A stretch of 64,000 bases of DNA from Diphasiastrum complanatum (lineage: Eukaryota > Streptophyta > Lycopodiopsida > Lycopodiales > Lycopodiaceae): contig CM055104.1 in the NCBI GenBank assembly GCA_029204225.1, forward strand, positions 26,575,253 to 26,639,252. The letters run 5' to 3'. Both the position numbers and the translations under genes were made by a program. The notes beneath the pieces are model-generated. The model was not told the origin of the DNA, ran no database searches, and worked only from the letters and a program-made list of their open reading frames with translations. Below, in pieces: positions 35,442-45,530 of the stretch (position 1 is the first letter of the stretch; each line of letters begins with the position of its first letter).

Positions 35442-36119
35442 ATGGGTGATATGTTAGAAATCATAGAAGAACTACCGGAACTTGAGCCAACCGATGCTAC
35501 AGAACCACCGTTAGAGGATGTAACACCCGCTGCTACAAAACTTGTTGCCAACAGAATGGCAAGACGTTTGACTGAACCAATCGTACTACCCCTGGAGACA
35601 AGAGGACTATCCAAACTTAGTGGATCCACTTTTAAGTTTCAAGGAGCACCGTATGAAAGTGCCGAAGAGTATATTGATGCTTTTTGGACTACCTGCTTTA
35701 CCAGTGCCATCACAAACCCACATCATGAAATGATGTTTTCACCACCACTTTATCTGGAACGGCTGCACTGGTATCATAGTCTGCAAAGAGGCTCAATTCA
35801 CACCATCAAGGAGTTCCATAGACTATTTTTGATTGAGTATTCTCCCCACCAAACGACTGATGGCCTATTGTTCACACTGACTTCCCTACAACAAGGAAGT
35901 ACCGAAACCATCCAACAATATTGGCGTCGTTTGATAGAGTTGTCATGCGCCACCATGTTACTACCACCCCTATTACTATTGACATTCTTTCTGCGAGGGC
36001 TCAAGAATGACATACAAATGATTGTATGTCAGAGTAACCCCCAGATGTTGGCTGAGGCAGTAGAGAAGGCAATCATGGTAGAAGACGCACAGATTGTAGT
36101 TGCCCACACATCAACTTGA
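35442..36119 (+). pseudogene. Ty3-gypsy gag (Tat/Athila-like)
   Basis: 225 codons have the Retrotrans_gag layout: FKFQGAPYESAEEYIDAFW, LYLERLHWYHSLQRGSIHT, then FHRLFLIEYSP, and later LTSLQQGSTETIQQYWRRL and FLRGLKNDI. The capsid domain is uninterrupted. A frame change separates it from the zinc knuckle downstream. Together with the PBS-like site this places it in a plant gypsy lineage with a large leader. The ATG at 35442 is the first in the frame. Confidence 0.82.
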
Positions 36120-36262
36120 ACCTAAGTCCAGAAATGTGGAGAGGAGGCCCAATCGCAGCTATAGGAGCACACCCCATAGTGGAACCTCGCCCCATATAGG
36201 CTATTGAACCTCGACAAGGCAGTAATGCGCAAACACAAGATGCACGAAGGCTCCAGGCATAG

Positions 36263-36676
36263 ATGCCCGATAGAGGATATGAGAGCACAGACTCTAATAC
36301 AGAACTAGAGAATATGCGAGTCATGCTAAAAGAATACATCGATGTGATGAGTGAGAATATGCAGACCTTAGCAGCAGATGTTAACTTTCTCAAACGACAC
36401 CAAAATTTGTTGGGTCAGAGTCACCCCATAGAAGGACCAAACCCCTTAGTTTGTAGACACTGTAGAGGGAATCATTTGAATCGAAACTGTCCCAACCAAG
36501 TGTGCAGGTACTCCAAGAGGCTTGGACACTTGGAGGATAGATGCTGGGTACGTAGAGACGCACTAAACACTGGAAATAGGATGCCTGGGCTAGTGAACCA
36601 TAGACCCCAGGAGGACAAAACGACGGGGCCATCAAGGCCACCTCAATACATACAACGCAGACCCAGGATTAGTTAG
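36263..36676 (+). pseudogene. Gypsy gag zinc-knuckle region
   Basis: The frame carries two Cys/His clusters: CRHCRGNHLNRNCPN (C-x2-C-x4-H-x4-C) and CRYSKRLGHLEDRC, in which the second Cys of the knuckle is replaced by Ser. A TAG at 36674 interrupts the frame, which goes on in phase to the integrase at 36719. Confidence 0.78.
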
Positions 36677-36718
36677 GAGGATAAAGGGAAGGCACGCGTA
36701 GAAGATGACCGACCACCC

Positions 36719-37420
36719 ATGAACTTCATAGCCGTAGAGACACTGGAGGAACCCACAAACAGAAAAGAGGTTTTAGTAGTGCTTAGCGGTATGAGGGCTT
36801 TAGAAAAACGAAAGCTACGTCTACAAGCCCTAAAGTTCACTTTAATAGGGGGCACACTGTATAGACGAGGTGTGGAAGGGTTGTATCGAAGATGCGTCAC
36901 TCCTGAAGAAGCCAAATTTATACTAGAGGAGTTTCACGATTCTACCTGTGGGGGCCATTTTGCCGGCCAACTCACAGGGCAAAAAATTCTGAGGGTGGAT
37001 CACTGGTGGCCGATACTATTTCAGGATGCCCACATACATGCCAGGAACTGCGACACTTGTCAACGATTTGACAAGACGGATAATAGGGTGTGATCATTAT
37101 TTCCAATATAGGCCTGTCTCCCCTTTAAAAAATGGGGCATCGACTTCGTTGGCCCAATACACCCAGCTTCATCTAGCTGAAAACATTATATCATAGTGGC
37201 CACTGACTATTTCACAAAGTGGGCCGAGGCACGGGCTGTGGCCAAAGACAATGCAAAAGAAACTGTCTGGTGCTTACTAGAATAGGTGATAGGCCAGTTT
37301 GGTACACCCAAAGAACTCATCTCTGACAGGGGTACTCATTTCCTAAACAAAACTATCAAGGCCTTGACCGATCAGTTGACAATCAAGCACCGGAAAAGCA
37401 CAATTGCTTCCAAAACCAAG
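36719..37420 (+). pseudogene. Gypsy integrase, protease/RT/RNase H deleted
   Basis: Only about 40 codons separate the zinc knuckle from the integrase lead (LKFTLIGGTLYRRG). The HHCC zinc-binding domain follows (EFHDSTCGGHFAG...HARNCDTCQRF), with a TGA at about 37091. The core then runs in another frame: KWGIDFVGPIHP, IIVATDYFTKWAEA (first catalytic Asp), FGTPKELISDRGTHF (second Asp). Two stops interrupt it, and sequence similarity ends at about 37420 before the catalytic Glu. Protease, RT and RNase H are missing, so the element is non-autonomous and dead. Confidence 0.85.
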
Positions 37421-39294
37421 ATTGGTGTCTCACACTGATTATGGCCAAATGTGTCTCTATATATACAATAAGTGGGAGCTCGTGGTACTGATCATCCCTT
37501 TGATCCCACATGTGTGAAGGTGCTTTGTCATATGATGATTCATCATGCAAAACTGCACTTGGACAAAACCTTCTATTTTGAGCACTTTTGGTCCATTTTC
37601 CTTCTATATGGAGATCTTCTAGAAGTCAAAATTCGCCTACTTCAGCTTATTCCACACGTGTGAGCTGTCCTATACACATGGGATATGACACCTAACCAAA
37701 GGATGTGGCTCATGCAATCAATAGATTGATGCCATGTGTCATATGTCTAGAAAACTAGTTTTTGGCCATTTTAGCCACTAGAACTTGAATTAAATCATAT
37801 GTACAACATATATGATTATGGTACATGACAATTACACTAGTTTCACACGTGGGAATAGGCTCCACACATGTGTGTTTATCTATATACAAGATTTTTGGCC
37901 TCTACCAAGCTTATTTTTGCATTTTTCACAGAGCCCACTAAACTTGATTCACCACTAGGAGCTAGTCTATGAAACCAGAGACTTTGGGTCTGCCGTATGG
38001 GGACCATTCTACCCAGTAGTAGTCGCCAATGTTAGCTGATATTCCCGCACAAAAAATCGGACTAATATTAAAATTTAAATTTGCGAAACTAGAAAAATCG
38101 GCATGTAAAACCCGATTATTAGAGAAAAATTGGCACAAATTTGTCTTAAAACTGGGTCCCCCCCTAAAGTGGCTAGACACAGTTTTAAAGAAAGAAACCG
38201 ACTTTCGAAAAAATCGTCAAAAATATTTTGTGGTCAATTTTTGTAAAGACCGAGCCAAAAATGTCGGTCCACCTAGAATTGGGTCCCAGCCCGCCCTAAA
38301 TGAGACCAGAGAAAAATTTGCGGCCTTAGAAATGGCCTAGTGATAAAGTTTTATGGCTTTTTGGCCAGTTGTAAAAATAGTCGACATAGCCGTGCTAAAA
38401 TCCTACCATGTATAGAGTTGGTTTTACTAATATATGGTTGCCTAGTGCATTTTCAGGGAAACTGTGTTGTCGTGGGAGCCCTAGTCATGAATGCCGGAAA
38501 AGTCAACCCCAGTCAAAGAGCCATCAAAGAAAAATAGTCCATTGAACAAGATGGCACGCGTAATGTACTCACCACATTTCACTTGAACTATCCCACTTGA
38601 AAGAACAGTGTCTAGGGTGTCTAATAAAAACTGAACAATTTCAATGGATGTACCGTTAACAGTCCTAGAACTTTAGCGGACACATGACCTAATCTCAAAG
38701 ACCAAAGTAGGGGTCTAGAAGTGAGATAACACCCACAGTGAGTTGGACCCCATATGATGGGGGACGAGGGTCAGTTCCAACCTGCGCGTAGTAACATATG
38801 TCAGCTAATGTAGAGAGGACCTCCATGCTACTATTTTTTCACCACAAAACTCTACCAATATCTATGCCCTGGAGACACTCTACGTAGAACACAACATTGT
38901 GGGGAGTCACAGTTACTTCAAAGCATATGTACTCACGGAAGACAGATTTTGGCATCTGATAGAAGCCACCTCTGTCACGTACGTAGATATAGGCCACCCC
39001 CTTCTACTTAGAGAACTAGCGATACGGTCACTTGGATCAGCCAGTAGTACCAATCGAGACTAGGAACATGACTTAGGAGAAGATCCTAGGTACATAGTAG
39101 ACCTATGTAATTGCACCGCCACGAGTTCACCGTTAGAGATGAGAACAATTTAGAGGTTTGAAAGAAGAAATCAGGTCTAGCAGGTCTAAGATACCACCAA
39201 AACTTCTAGGTAGTCATATTTCTTAAGGTCCGGAATATTTTCAATAATTAGGGTCCTTGAAATATCCAAGCAGATGAAAGAACGACCATGAAGT
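37421..39294. other. Unassigned region after the gypsy integrase
   Basis: No domain was recognised. The ORF at 38029-38340 (103 codons) is Lys/Phe-rich and anonymous. A frame without ATG, 38809-39060, is open for 84 codons with protein-like composition (NIYALETLYVEHNIV, YFKAYVLTEDRFWHLIE) but unidentified. CACATGTG and CACACGTG words recur at 37500-37880. An LTR is likely somewhere here but could not be delimited. Confidence 0.35.
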
Positions 39295-41380
39295 TCAATT
39301 CATCGACCCACAACAAATCGCTTCATTTTTTTCGGAGCTCTTCACTGTGCAAAAAAATCTCCAAGAAGTGCCAGTGCTGCTCCTCGCATGACTTTGTCTT
39401 TGACTTATTTTTTCTTTCAATTTTTTAACAAATTGTGTTAAAGAGGGTGGTATGGCAGTCTGCAGCTTAGATGATATGCTTTTGCTGCTGCTTGTAGCCA
39501 CTCTAATCCAATCATAGGCAAACTTTTTGTTGATAGACAAGGATAGGCGCTTTATTGCCTCTTTGTCATACTGCACATCTACTGGTAGATCATTCTCTAA
39601 AGAAATCAAGAACTTTACGTGCAGAGTTGTTGTTTCCTTGACAATTGTCGCACACCGTCTTCAATGTATTTTTCTCTATTTTGTTTGCCAAAATACAATT
39701 GGCCCTCCAAGAGTTTTTTGCATACCTTCATACAAATTGGGTCAGGCAAGTACCGCAGCGATTTGAAAAATCTTACAGGGAGTGGAACGGTCTTTTGACG
39801 TTGTGGTGCAAAAGCTGGCTCATTGTATGGAAGAGACCCAACCACATAACACTTCATAACTTCCAAGTAGTTATTAAACACGTCATCCGAATGCAGCAAG
39901 ATAATGGTATACTCCTCAAAGGTTTGATACAAAGTCTTCAAGGGCAACCTTCCTTTCAATGTGCCAACGAGCTGACTACCGAGAATGCCTGACAATCCCT
40001 GATAAAATTGGGCCATTCTTTTGCTCGTCTCTTGATCTAGCTTCACTCCTTTAATGTATCGAGGCCTGTCCAACAAGATCCAGAGCTCTCGTGCACGCTC
40101 CATTATTTCAGCCATGTTGCTCCTTTTACGTTTGCTCTCAGGTTCATAATTCAACCTGTTGGACTCCAATATGTAGCAGGGGGTGTTTTTATATATACAA
40201 ATATACACATGCACATATGCAAATAGCCTATCGTATAGTTGGCTATGAAGATTACCAGTTCTAACTGCGGTCAACGCTATCTCGTTACAGGCACAACAAA
40301 AATGCTGACCATCAATAGGTTCAAAAGTACAATGAGATAACAACCTATTTTTGTATAGCCCATCCAATCTGGAACCTTCATTGGAGTCCGTCTCTTTTGG
40401 ATACAACTCTAAATATAATTGCACTGCTTCTACCATATCCACACGTTTGAATTCACGGTACATCTTTAAAAATTTCTCTGGACTGTCGAACAAAACCTCA
40501 GGTTCATCTCCACTCTTGAAAGAAATCGGCCGCACTGTGACATTGATGGAAGTAGGTGCAGCCCAATTTGTAGTGCAAATTGATTGATACAACTGCTCAG
40601 CAAAAGAAAAATCAAGAGCACGTTGGTTCGTAAAAAACAAGGCTCGATGAATATTCTTTGATCAATTCAATACATATGCTTGTCCCAAACGTAACCAACA
40701 TCATCAGGGAAATATACATCGAGATTGACATTTGTTTGCTCCTCAAACTCACCCAATGCATCATCATTATTGGAGGATGATATAATGTCATAGAGGCCTC
40801 TAGATATTGTTCCAGTCAAATCAACCCTTGGATCGAGTGGACGTTTCCCAACTTGTCCAACTGGCCTGGCTGTCCTTCAACCAACATAAATTTCGTCTTT
40901 TGGGTGGCATCGTTTTGATATAACTTTTCGTCGTTCTTGTTTTCTACCTCCAGATAGAGATGGAGCTGAGGATGGTGTCGGTTTTGTCTTAGAGAATAAT
41001 ACCACTCCCGTTCCTCTCAGCTAGCTGACTACGGCTGTGGCAATTTCAGTTGTCTCCATCATTGTTTTTTCATGTTCTCGCATCATTTCATGCAAGTTTT
41101 AAAGAGCAATCATCCCACCGAGTGAATTACCATGATATCTACGCAATGCACCAGTTGAGGCATGAATTTTGGGTGCCTCCGTATAATGCACTATATCCGA
41201 GCAAGATAGAACAAAATGGCGTTCTTCTCCATAAGAACCCTGGGTCATGATTTTAACCCTTTCAATTAGCATGGTTTCAGGTATTATAATTGCCCGCACC
41301 ACACCTATAGTTTCAACATCCTCCATCAAAAATCCAGGCTCACCAACTGATACTATGGAGACAACGACGAAGACTTTCAT
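39295..41380 (-). pseudogene. Unrecognised multi-block ORF
   Basis: The minus strand reads as one interrupted protein. 41380-41099 (GSYGEERHFVLSCSDIVHYT, LRRYHGNSLGG) is followed by a basic linker with KTKPTPSSAPS. Next come VGKRPLDPRVDLTGTISRGL and VNLDVYFPDDVGYVWDKHMY (to a stop near 40673). The long block 40640-39615 follows (FEPIDGQHFCCACNEIALTA, SKRKRSNMAEIMERARELW, LDQETSKRMAQFYQGLSGIL, LPDPICMKVCKKLLEGQLYF), and last comes 39609-39295 with NKKFAYDWIRVATSS. Breaks are frame changes rather than random noise. I recognise no family. It might be a transposon-borne ORF or a host gene, and no second copy is in the window. Confidence 0.4.
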
Positions 41381-41639
41381 GTATAGGCCGCTGGAACTAG
41401 GCTTCTGAACAATTTTCTATGCCTTTGTAAAGAAAATTGGATTCGCATCACCAACGGGCATGAGGACAGTCTCTTCTGCTGCGTGGAAAGCCTGCAAACG
41501 CTCATCATATAAAAAACATTCGTATGAGAAGACGAAAACATAAAGTTTTTAATATATATATTATATATATGAAAGTATATATATATATATGTATATATTA
41601 TCTCATATGTGATTAAGGTTTTTAAATTAGAAAAAAAAG

Positions 41640-42260
41640 TTTTTAAAACCCCCCCCCCCACCTCCCTGGTAGATTAAATTTTCTAAATTTAAAAATTTTC
41701 TAAAATATTCCCCTCCCCCCGGCCGCTGCGGGTGGGCCGGGAGGAGGGGAATATAAATTTTTTTTTTATTGGAAACCAACCCCCCCCCCCCCCCCACCCA
41801 CCCGCCGCGACGGTTTTGGGGGGGGGGATTCAAAAACAAGTTTTATTTTAAATTTCTAGCCCCCCTCTCCCCACCCGCCGTTTTTTTTTAATTTCCCCCT
41901 CCAGCAGCAGAAAATTTTTCGCGAAATATTCGTGAAATTTTCGCGGACAATTCGCAAAATTTTTGCGTGAGATGGCATCGCAAAAATTTTTGCAATGCCT
42001 TCGCGAAATTTCGCGAATCGCGCGCGAAAATTTTGCACGTGATTCGCAAAGGCATCGCGAGAATTTTCGCGAATTGCGTGAGAAAATTTCGCCCACAATT
42101 CACGAAATTTTTGCAATGCCTGCGTGCGAAATTTTTGTGCGTGATTTGCACCCCCTCCCCCCCTTCCGCCCAAATGCTTTTTTATAAATTCTTCCCCACC
42201 CACCCCCCCGCTCGCCCACCCGCCGTTGGAAGAATCTATAAAAAGGTATTTAAAACAAAA
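41640..42260. repeat. C-tract / TTTTCGCGAA-type structured low-complexity block
   Basis: Long C or G runs (41650-41662, 41780-41796, 41818-41828) are combined with CACCCACCCGCCG words. A strong hairpin lies at 41705-41754 (about 20-bp stem). At 41915-42145 more than a dozen variants of CGCGAAATTTTTGC/GCAAAATTTTCGCG occur. A second block of the same kind lies at 43430-43701. No gene is credible here. Confidence 0.75.
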
Positions 42261-42507
42261 GGTTTTTTTTAACTTCTCCCCTGCCCACACTACTTAACTT
42301 AGAAGATTAGATTTAACGAAAAAGACATGGAGAAAGCAAAAAAATTCACCATATTGTAGGAGCAAAAAAGTTTGAAGCAGGTAGCAATTCACTTTGATAT
42401 AAGAAAGCCTAAAAATTTCAAAAAACAATGTAAATAAGCATTGTAGGGGGGGGTTATTTATGTTTTTTTGCTATTGTCAGGTTCCATAAAGACTTACGGG
42501 ACAAATG

Positions 42508-42510
<3 letters not shown>

Positions 42511-42564
<54 letters not shown>
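42511..42564. repeat. (CT)n microsatellite
   Basis: About 54 bp of uninterrupted CT. Confidence 0.98.
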
Positions 42565-42567
<3 letters not shown>

Positions 42568-42791
42568 GTTAAGAACCAGAGAGAATCGTTAATACCTCCA
42601 CTGTGTGGAGTTTTCAAGATAGCTAAACGTAGAATCACAAGACTAGTTAACGCTAATCAGCTAGTTAGTTAGTCTTCGTCGTTGCTATTCGTTTCAACTG
42701 ATTGATCGTTGATAGAGTGAGGGAGAGGTGGGTGGAGATGTTGCCCGCTACTAGGAGGGAAATAACTGATCGGGAGAGAGATGTTGAGAGA

Positions 42792-42793
<2 letters not shown>

Positions 42794-42880
<87 letters not shown>
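42794..42880. repeat. (GA)n microsatellite
   Basis: About 87 bp of GA, of opposite strand sense to the CT arrays on either side, so local cruciform or triplex pairing is conceivable. Confidence 0.98.
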
Positions 42881-42882
<2 letters not shown>

Positions 42883-43429
42883 CGCGAATCGTAAACACAC
42901 CTCCAGGACCGCAAACCGCAAAAGGGGTGCAGAACGAAGACTACGAAAAGAGATGTAAAGAACGAAACAAACGAATGCTGCTCCGGTGCCAGTCCGGGAG
43001 AGCTGGTTCAACGGGAGCCCCGGGATCTGCCAGGCTGCTTTGGCCTACTGGGAACTGTGCAAGCAGGATTCCGATGGCGGACGACACCGCCCTCGTCTGG
43101 GACGCGCGAGGGCGCCATGTCCAAGGCGCCCCTGGCGCTCGTCTTCGCGGCACCGCTCCCCGGGGGTTCGGTGGCCATTGCCCGGGCGCTGCCAGTGTAG
43201 TAGCGAGCTCCTGGGCTAGGCTCACCCCCCCCCCCCCCCGCGCCGGGAGTAGCATGAGCTTGCGCCCGTCGTCCTAGGCTAGGAAGCGCTTCGGGGCCGG
43301 TGTCCCTAGCGAGCGAGCCAAACCCCAGCACCACCCTAGCAGTTCACGCGGCCTGGCTCCAAATCCCATCCGAGCGCTGCCGACGTGGCACCGAGGCACC
43401 TCGGGCGCAGGCGTCGGTGCCCCTGGCGC
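42881..43429. other. GC-rich segment without recognised function
   Basis: Much higher GC than the rest of the window, with CpG kept (for example GGCGCCCCTGGCGCTCG). All three plus frames are fairly open simply because stops are rare in GC-rich DNA. I find no domain and no rRNA match by eye. Confidence 0.4.
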
Positions 43430-43701
43430 GAGTCGCGAAATTTTCGTGCAGGCACCGCAAAATTTTCGTAATGCCTTCGTGAAAATTTTGCAAATCGCGA
43501 GTTCGCAAAATTTCCCGACTCGCACCTTCACGAAGGCGCGAGTCGCAAAGTTTTCGTGAAGGCATCACGAAATTTTCGCAATGCAACCTGTGCACGAAAA
43601 TTTCGCTAATCACGCCTTTGGGAAAATTTTGTCCCACCGCCCACAATGTTTTTTTATAAATTCCTCCCCCCCCCCCTCACCCACCCGCCACGGCGGGTGG
43701 G
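43430..43701. repeat. Second CGAAATTTTCG-type block with terminal GC hairpin
   Basis: Repeated GCGAAATTTTCG, CGCAAAATTTTCG and GTGAAAATTTTGC words are followed by TTTTTTATAAATTCCTCC and a C-tract. A perfect inverted repeat of CCCACCCGCC ends it (43680-43701, 2-nt loop). The TTTTTATAAATTC-C-rich-CACCCGCC ending also occurs at 42178-42228. Confidence 0.75.
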
Positions 43702-43712
43702 CGGCGGCTGCT

Positions 43713-43713
<1 letters not shown>

Positions 43714-43762
<49 letters not shown>

Positions 43763-43911
43763 GGGCTGTTGCCTCTGGCTGGTGCGCGCTCTCTCTCCCT
43801 CTGTCTCCTCTCGCTCCCCTGGGCTGCTACTGCTGTGCTCTGCCTCTACTCCGCCTTCTCTGCTGCTGATGCTCCGCCTTCTCTGCTGCTGCTGCTCCGC
43901 CTTCTCTACTT

Positions 43912-43999
<88 letters not shown>
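43714..43999. repeat. Two (CT)n arrays with a CTGCTG spacer
   Basis: CT arrays at 43714-43760 and 43913-43999 flank a stretch built of CTGCTGCTC and CCGCCTTCTC words. Confidence 0.95.
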
Positions 44000-44002
<3 letters not shown>

Positions 44003-44029
44003 CCGTATTCTTAAGAATTAACTGACATT

Positions 44030-45170
44030 TTGCTGTATTTCTTTTTTTGATTTTATTTTTCAAGTAACCAGTTATTGTGCATGAATTTTCCTTGCAAAAT
44101 TAGCTTCCCAATGATCTATTATATGCTTTGATTCAGCATGAAAAATGACAAATAAGATTAGAATGTTGAAAACAATCTAAAAAGACAAAATACTATAAAA
44201 ATTCAAAAAAAACACCATTTTATATAAACAATCTAAAAAAACAAAAAACTAGAAAAAATATTAATAAAATTGAATTTTAAAAAAAAGGACCAAATAATGT
44301 CAAAATAAATAAATTTTTGAAAAAACCAAAAAAATAATAATAATCATGGAATAAAAAAAACAAAATAGAGTCAAAAAAATAAATTTTCGAAAAAACCAAA
44401 AAATAACATAAAAATTTTAAAAAAAATCTTAAACAAAACAAAGTAGTGTAAAAAATAATCATTTTTAAAAAAAACCAAAAAATAACATAAAAATTTTAAA
44501 AAAATCTTAAACAAAACAAAATAGTGTCAAAAATAATCATTTTTTCGAAAAAACCAAAAAATAACACAAAAGAAATCATAAAATTAAAACAAACAAAATA
44601 GTGTCAAAAAAATTAAATTTTTGAAAAACCAGAAAATAACATAAAAAAATAAACAAAATAGTGTCCAAAAGAATAAATTTTTGAAAAAACCAAAAAATAA
44701 CATTCAAAAAATCATAAAATAGAAAAAAATGAATACACCTAAAAAAATAAAAATGGTGTCAAAAAAACTAAATATTTAAAAAATAAAAAATAAATATAAT
44801 AAAATCAAAAAAATAAAATAAAAAAGTGTTAAAAAAAAACTTAATTTTCAAAATAAAAATTTAAAAAAATAACATAAAAAAATGATAGTACAAATAGCTG
44901 TAACTTGTAAAAAAAACTAGATATAAAAAAAATTAAAAAAAAAAAGAATATTGTTAAAAATGATGTTTAATCTTAAAAGAACCATAATACAAATTTAAAC
45001 CCTCTAAAAAAATTAAAACCCTATAAGAAAAATTTAGAAAGCATTGAAAGGATTTAACCTTAATTAAAAAAACATAAAAAATGGAATTGTAAACTAGTAA
45101 AAGAGCCTAAATAGATACAAAAGTAATAATAACGACAAGATAAAAAGTTCACAAAACATACAAAAAAGTC
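44030..45170. repeat. A-rich degenerate tandem repeat block
   Basis: About 1.1 kb is made mostly of A. A phrase like AAAAAACCAAAAAATAACATAAAAA, followed by AAATAGTGTCAAAAAAATAAATTTTTG, recurs at intervals of roughly 55-75 bp (for example 44395, 44470, 44545, 44620, 44690). No gene. Confidence 0.8.
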
Positions 45171-45405
45171 AAGGACTAGGGGCTACGGACTAAGAAACAA
45201 GGGCTAGGGTTAAGGACTAAGGGCGTAGGGAGAAGGGCCTAGGGGTAAGCGCCAAGGGCAAGGGCCAAGGGCTATAAACTAAGGGCGAAATGCTAAGGCT
45301 AAGGGCCTAGGGGCAAGGGCCAACGGCCAACGGCTATGGGCTAAGGGCTACGAGTTAAGGGCCACTGACTAAGGGCCAAGAGCTAAGGTCTAAGGTTTCA
45401 TAATT
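45171..45405. repeat. Degenerate GGGCTAA heptamer array
   Basis: Around thirty loosely kept units of AAGGGC(T/C)A, GGGCTAA, AAGGGCCTA and similar follow one another. They resemble, but are not, the plant telomere unit TTTAGGG. Confidence 0.75.
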
Positions 45406-45530
45406 TTGTTACAGCCTCATAATTTTGTTTATTATACAAATTTATTATAATTTCATAATTTTGCTAATTATACTTCCAATAGCATTGCAAATTCTAACAT
45501 AAAGTGCACCTATGATTTTTTTTAGGGTCA

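Noticed and set aside
41848-42290. Long minus-strand frames of up to 144 codons
   Set aside because: They follow the TTTTCGCGAA-type repeats and C-tracts; all frames are equally open.
42665-43277. Several overlapping ORFs on both strands up to 191 codons
   Set aside because: They arise from a GA array plus GC-rich DNA, where stops are rare; no domain and no consistent frame.
43581-44063. ORFs with long Ser-Leu runs
   Set aside because: They translate CT arrays and CTGCTG words, not a gene.
45171-45405. True interstitial telomere tract
   Set aside because: The units are GGGCTAA-like and irregular; TTTAGGG itself is not repeated here.
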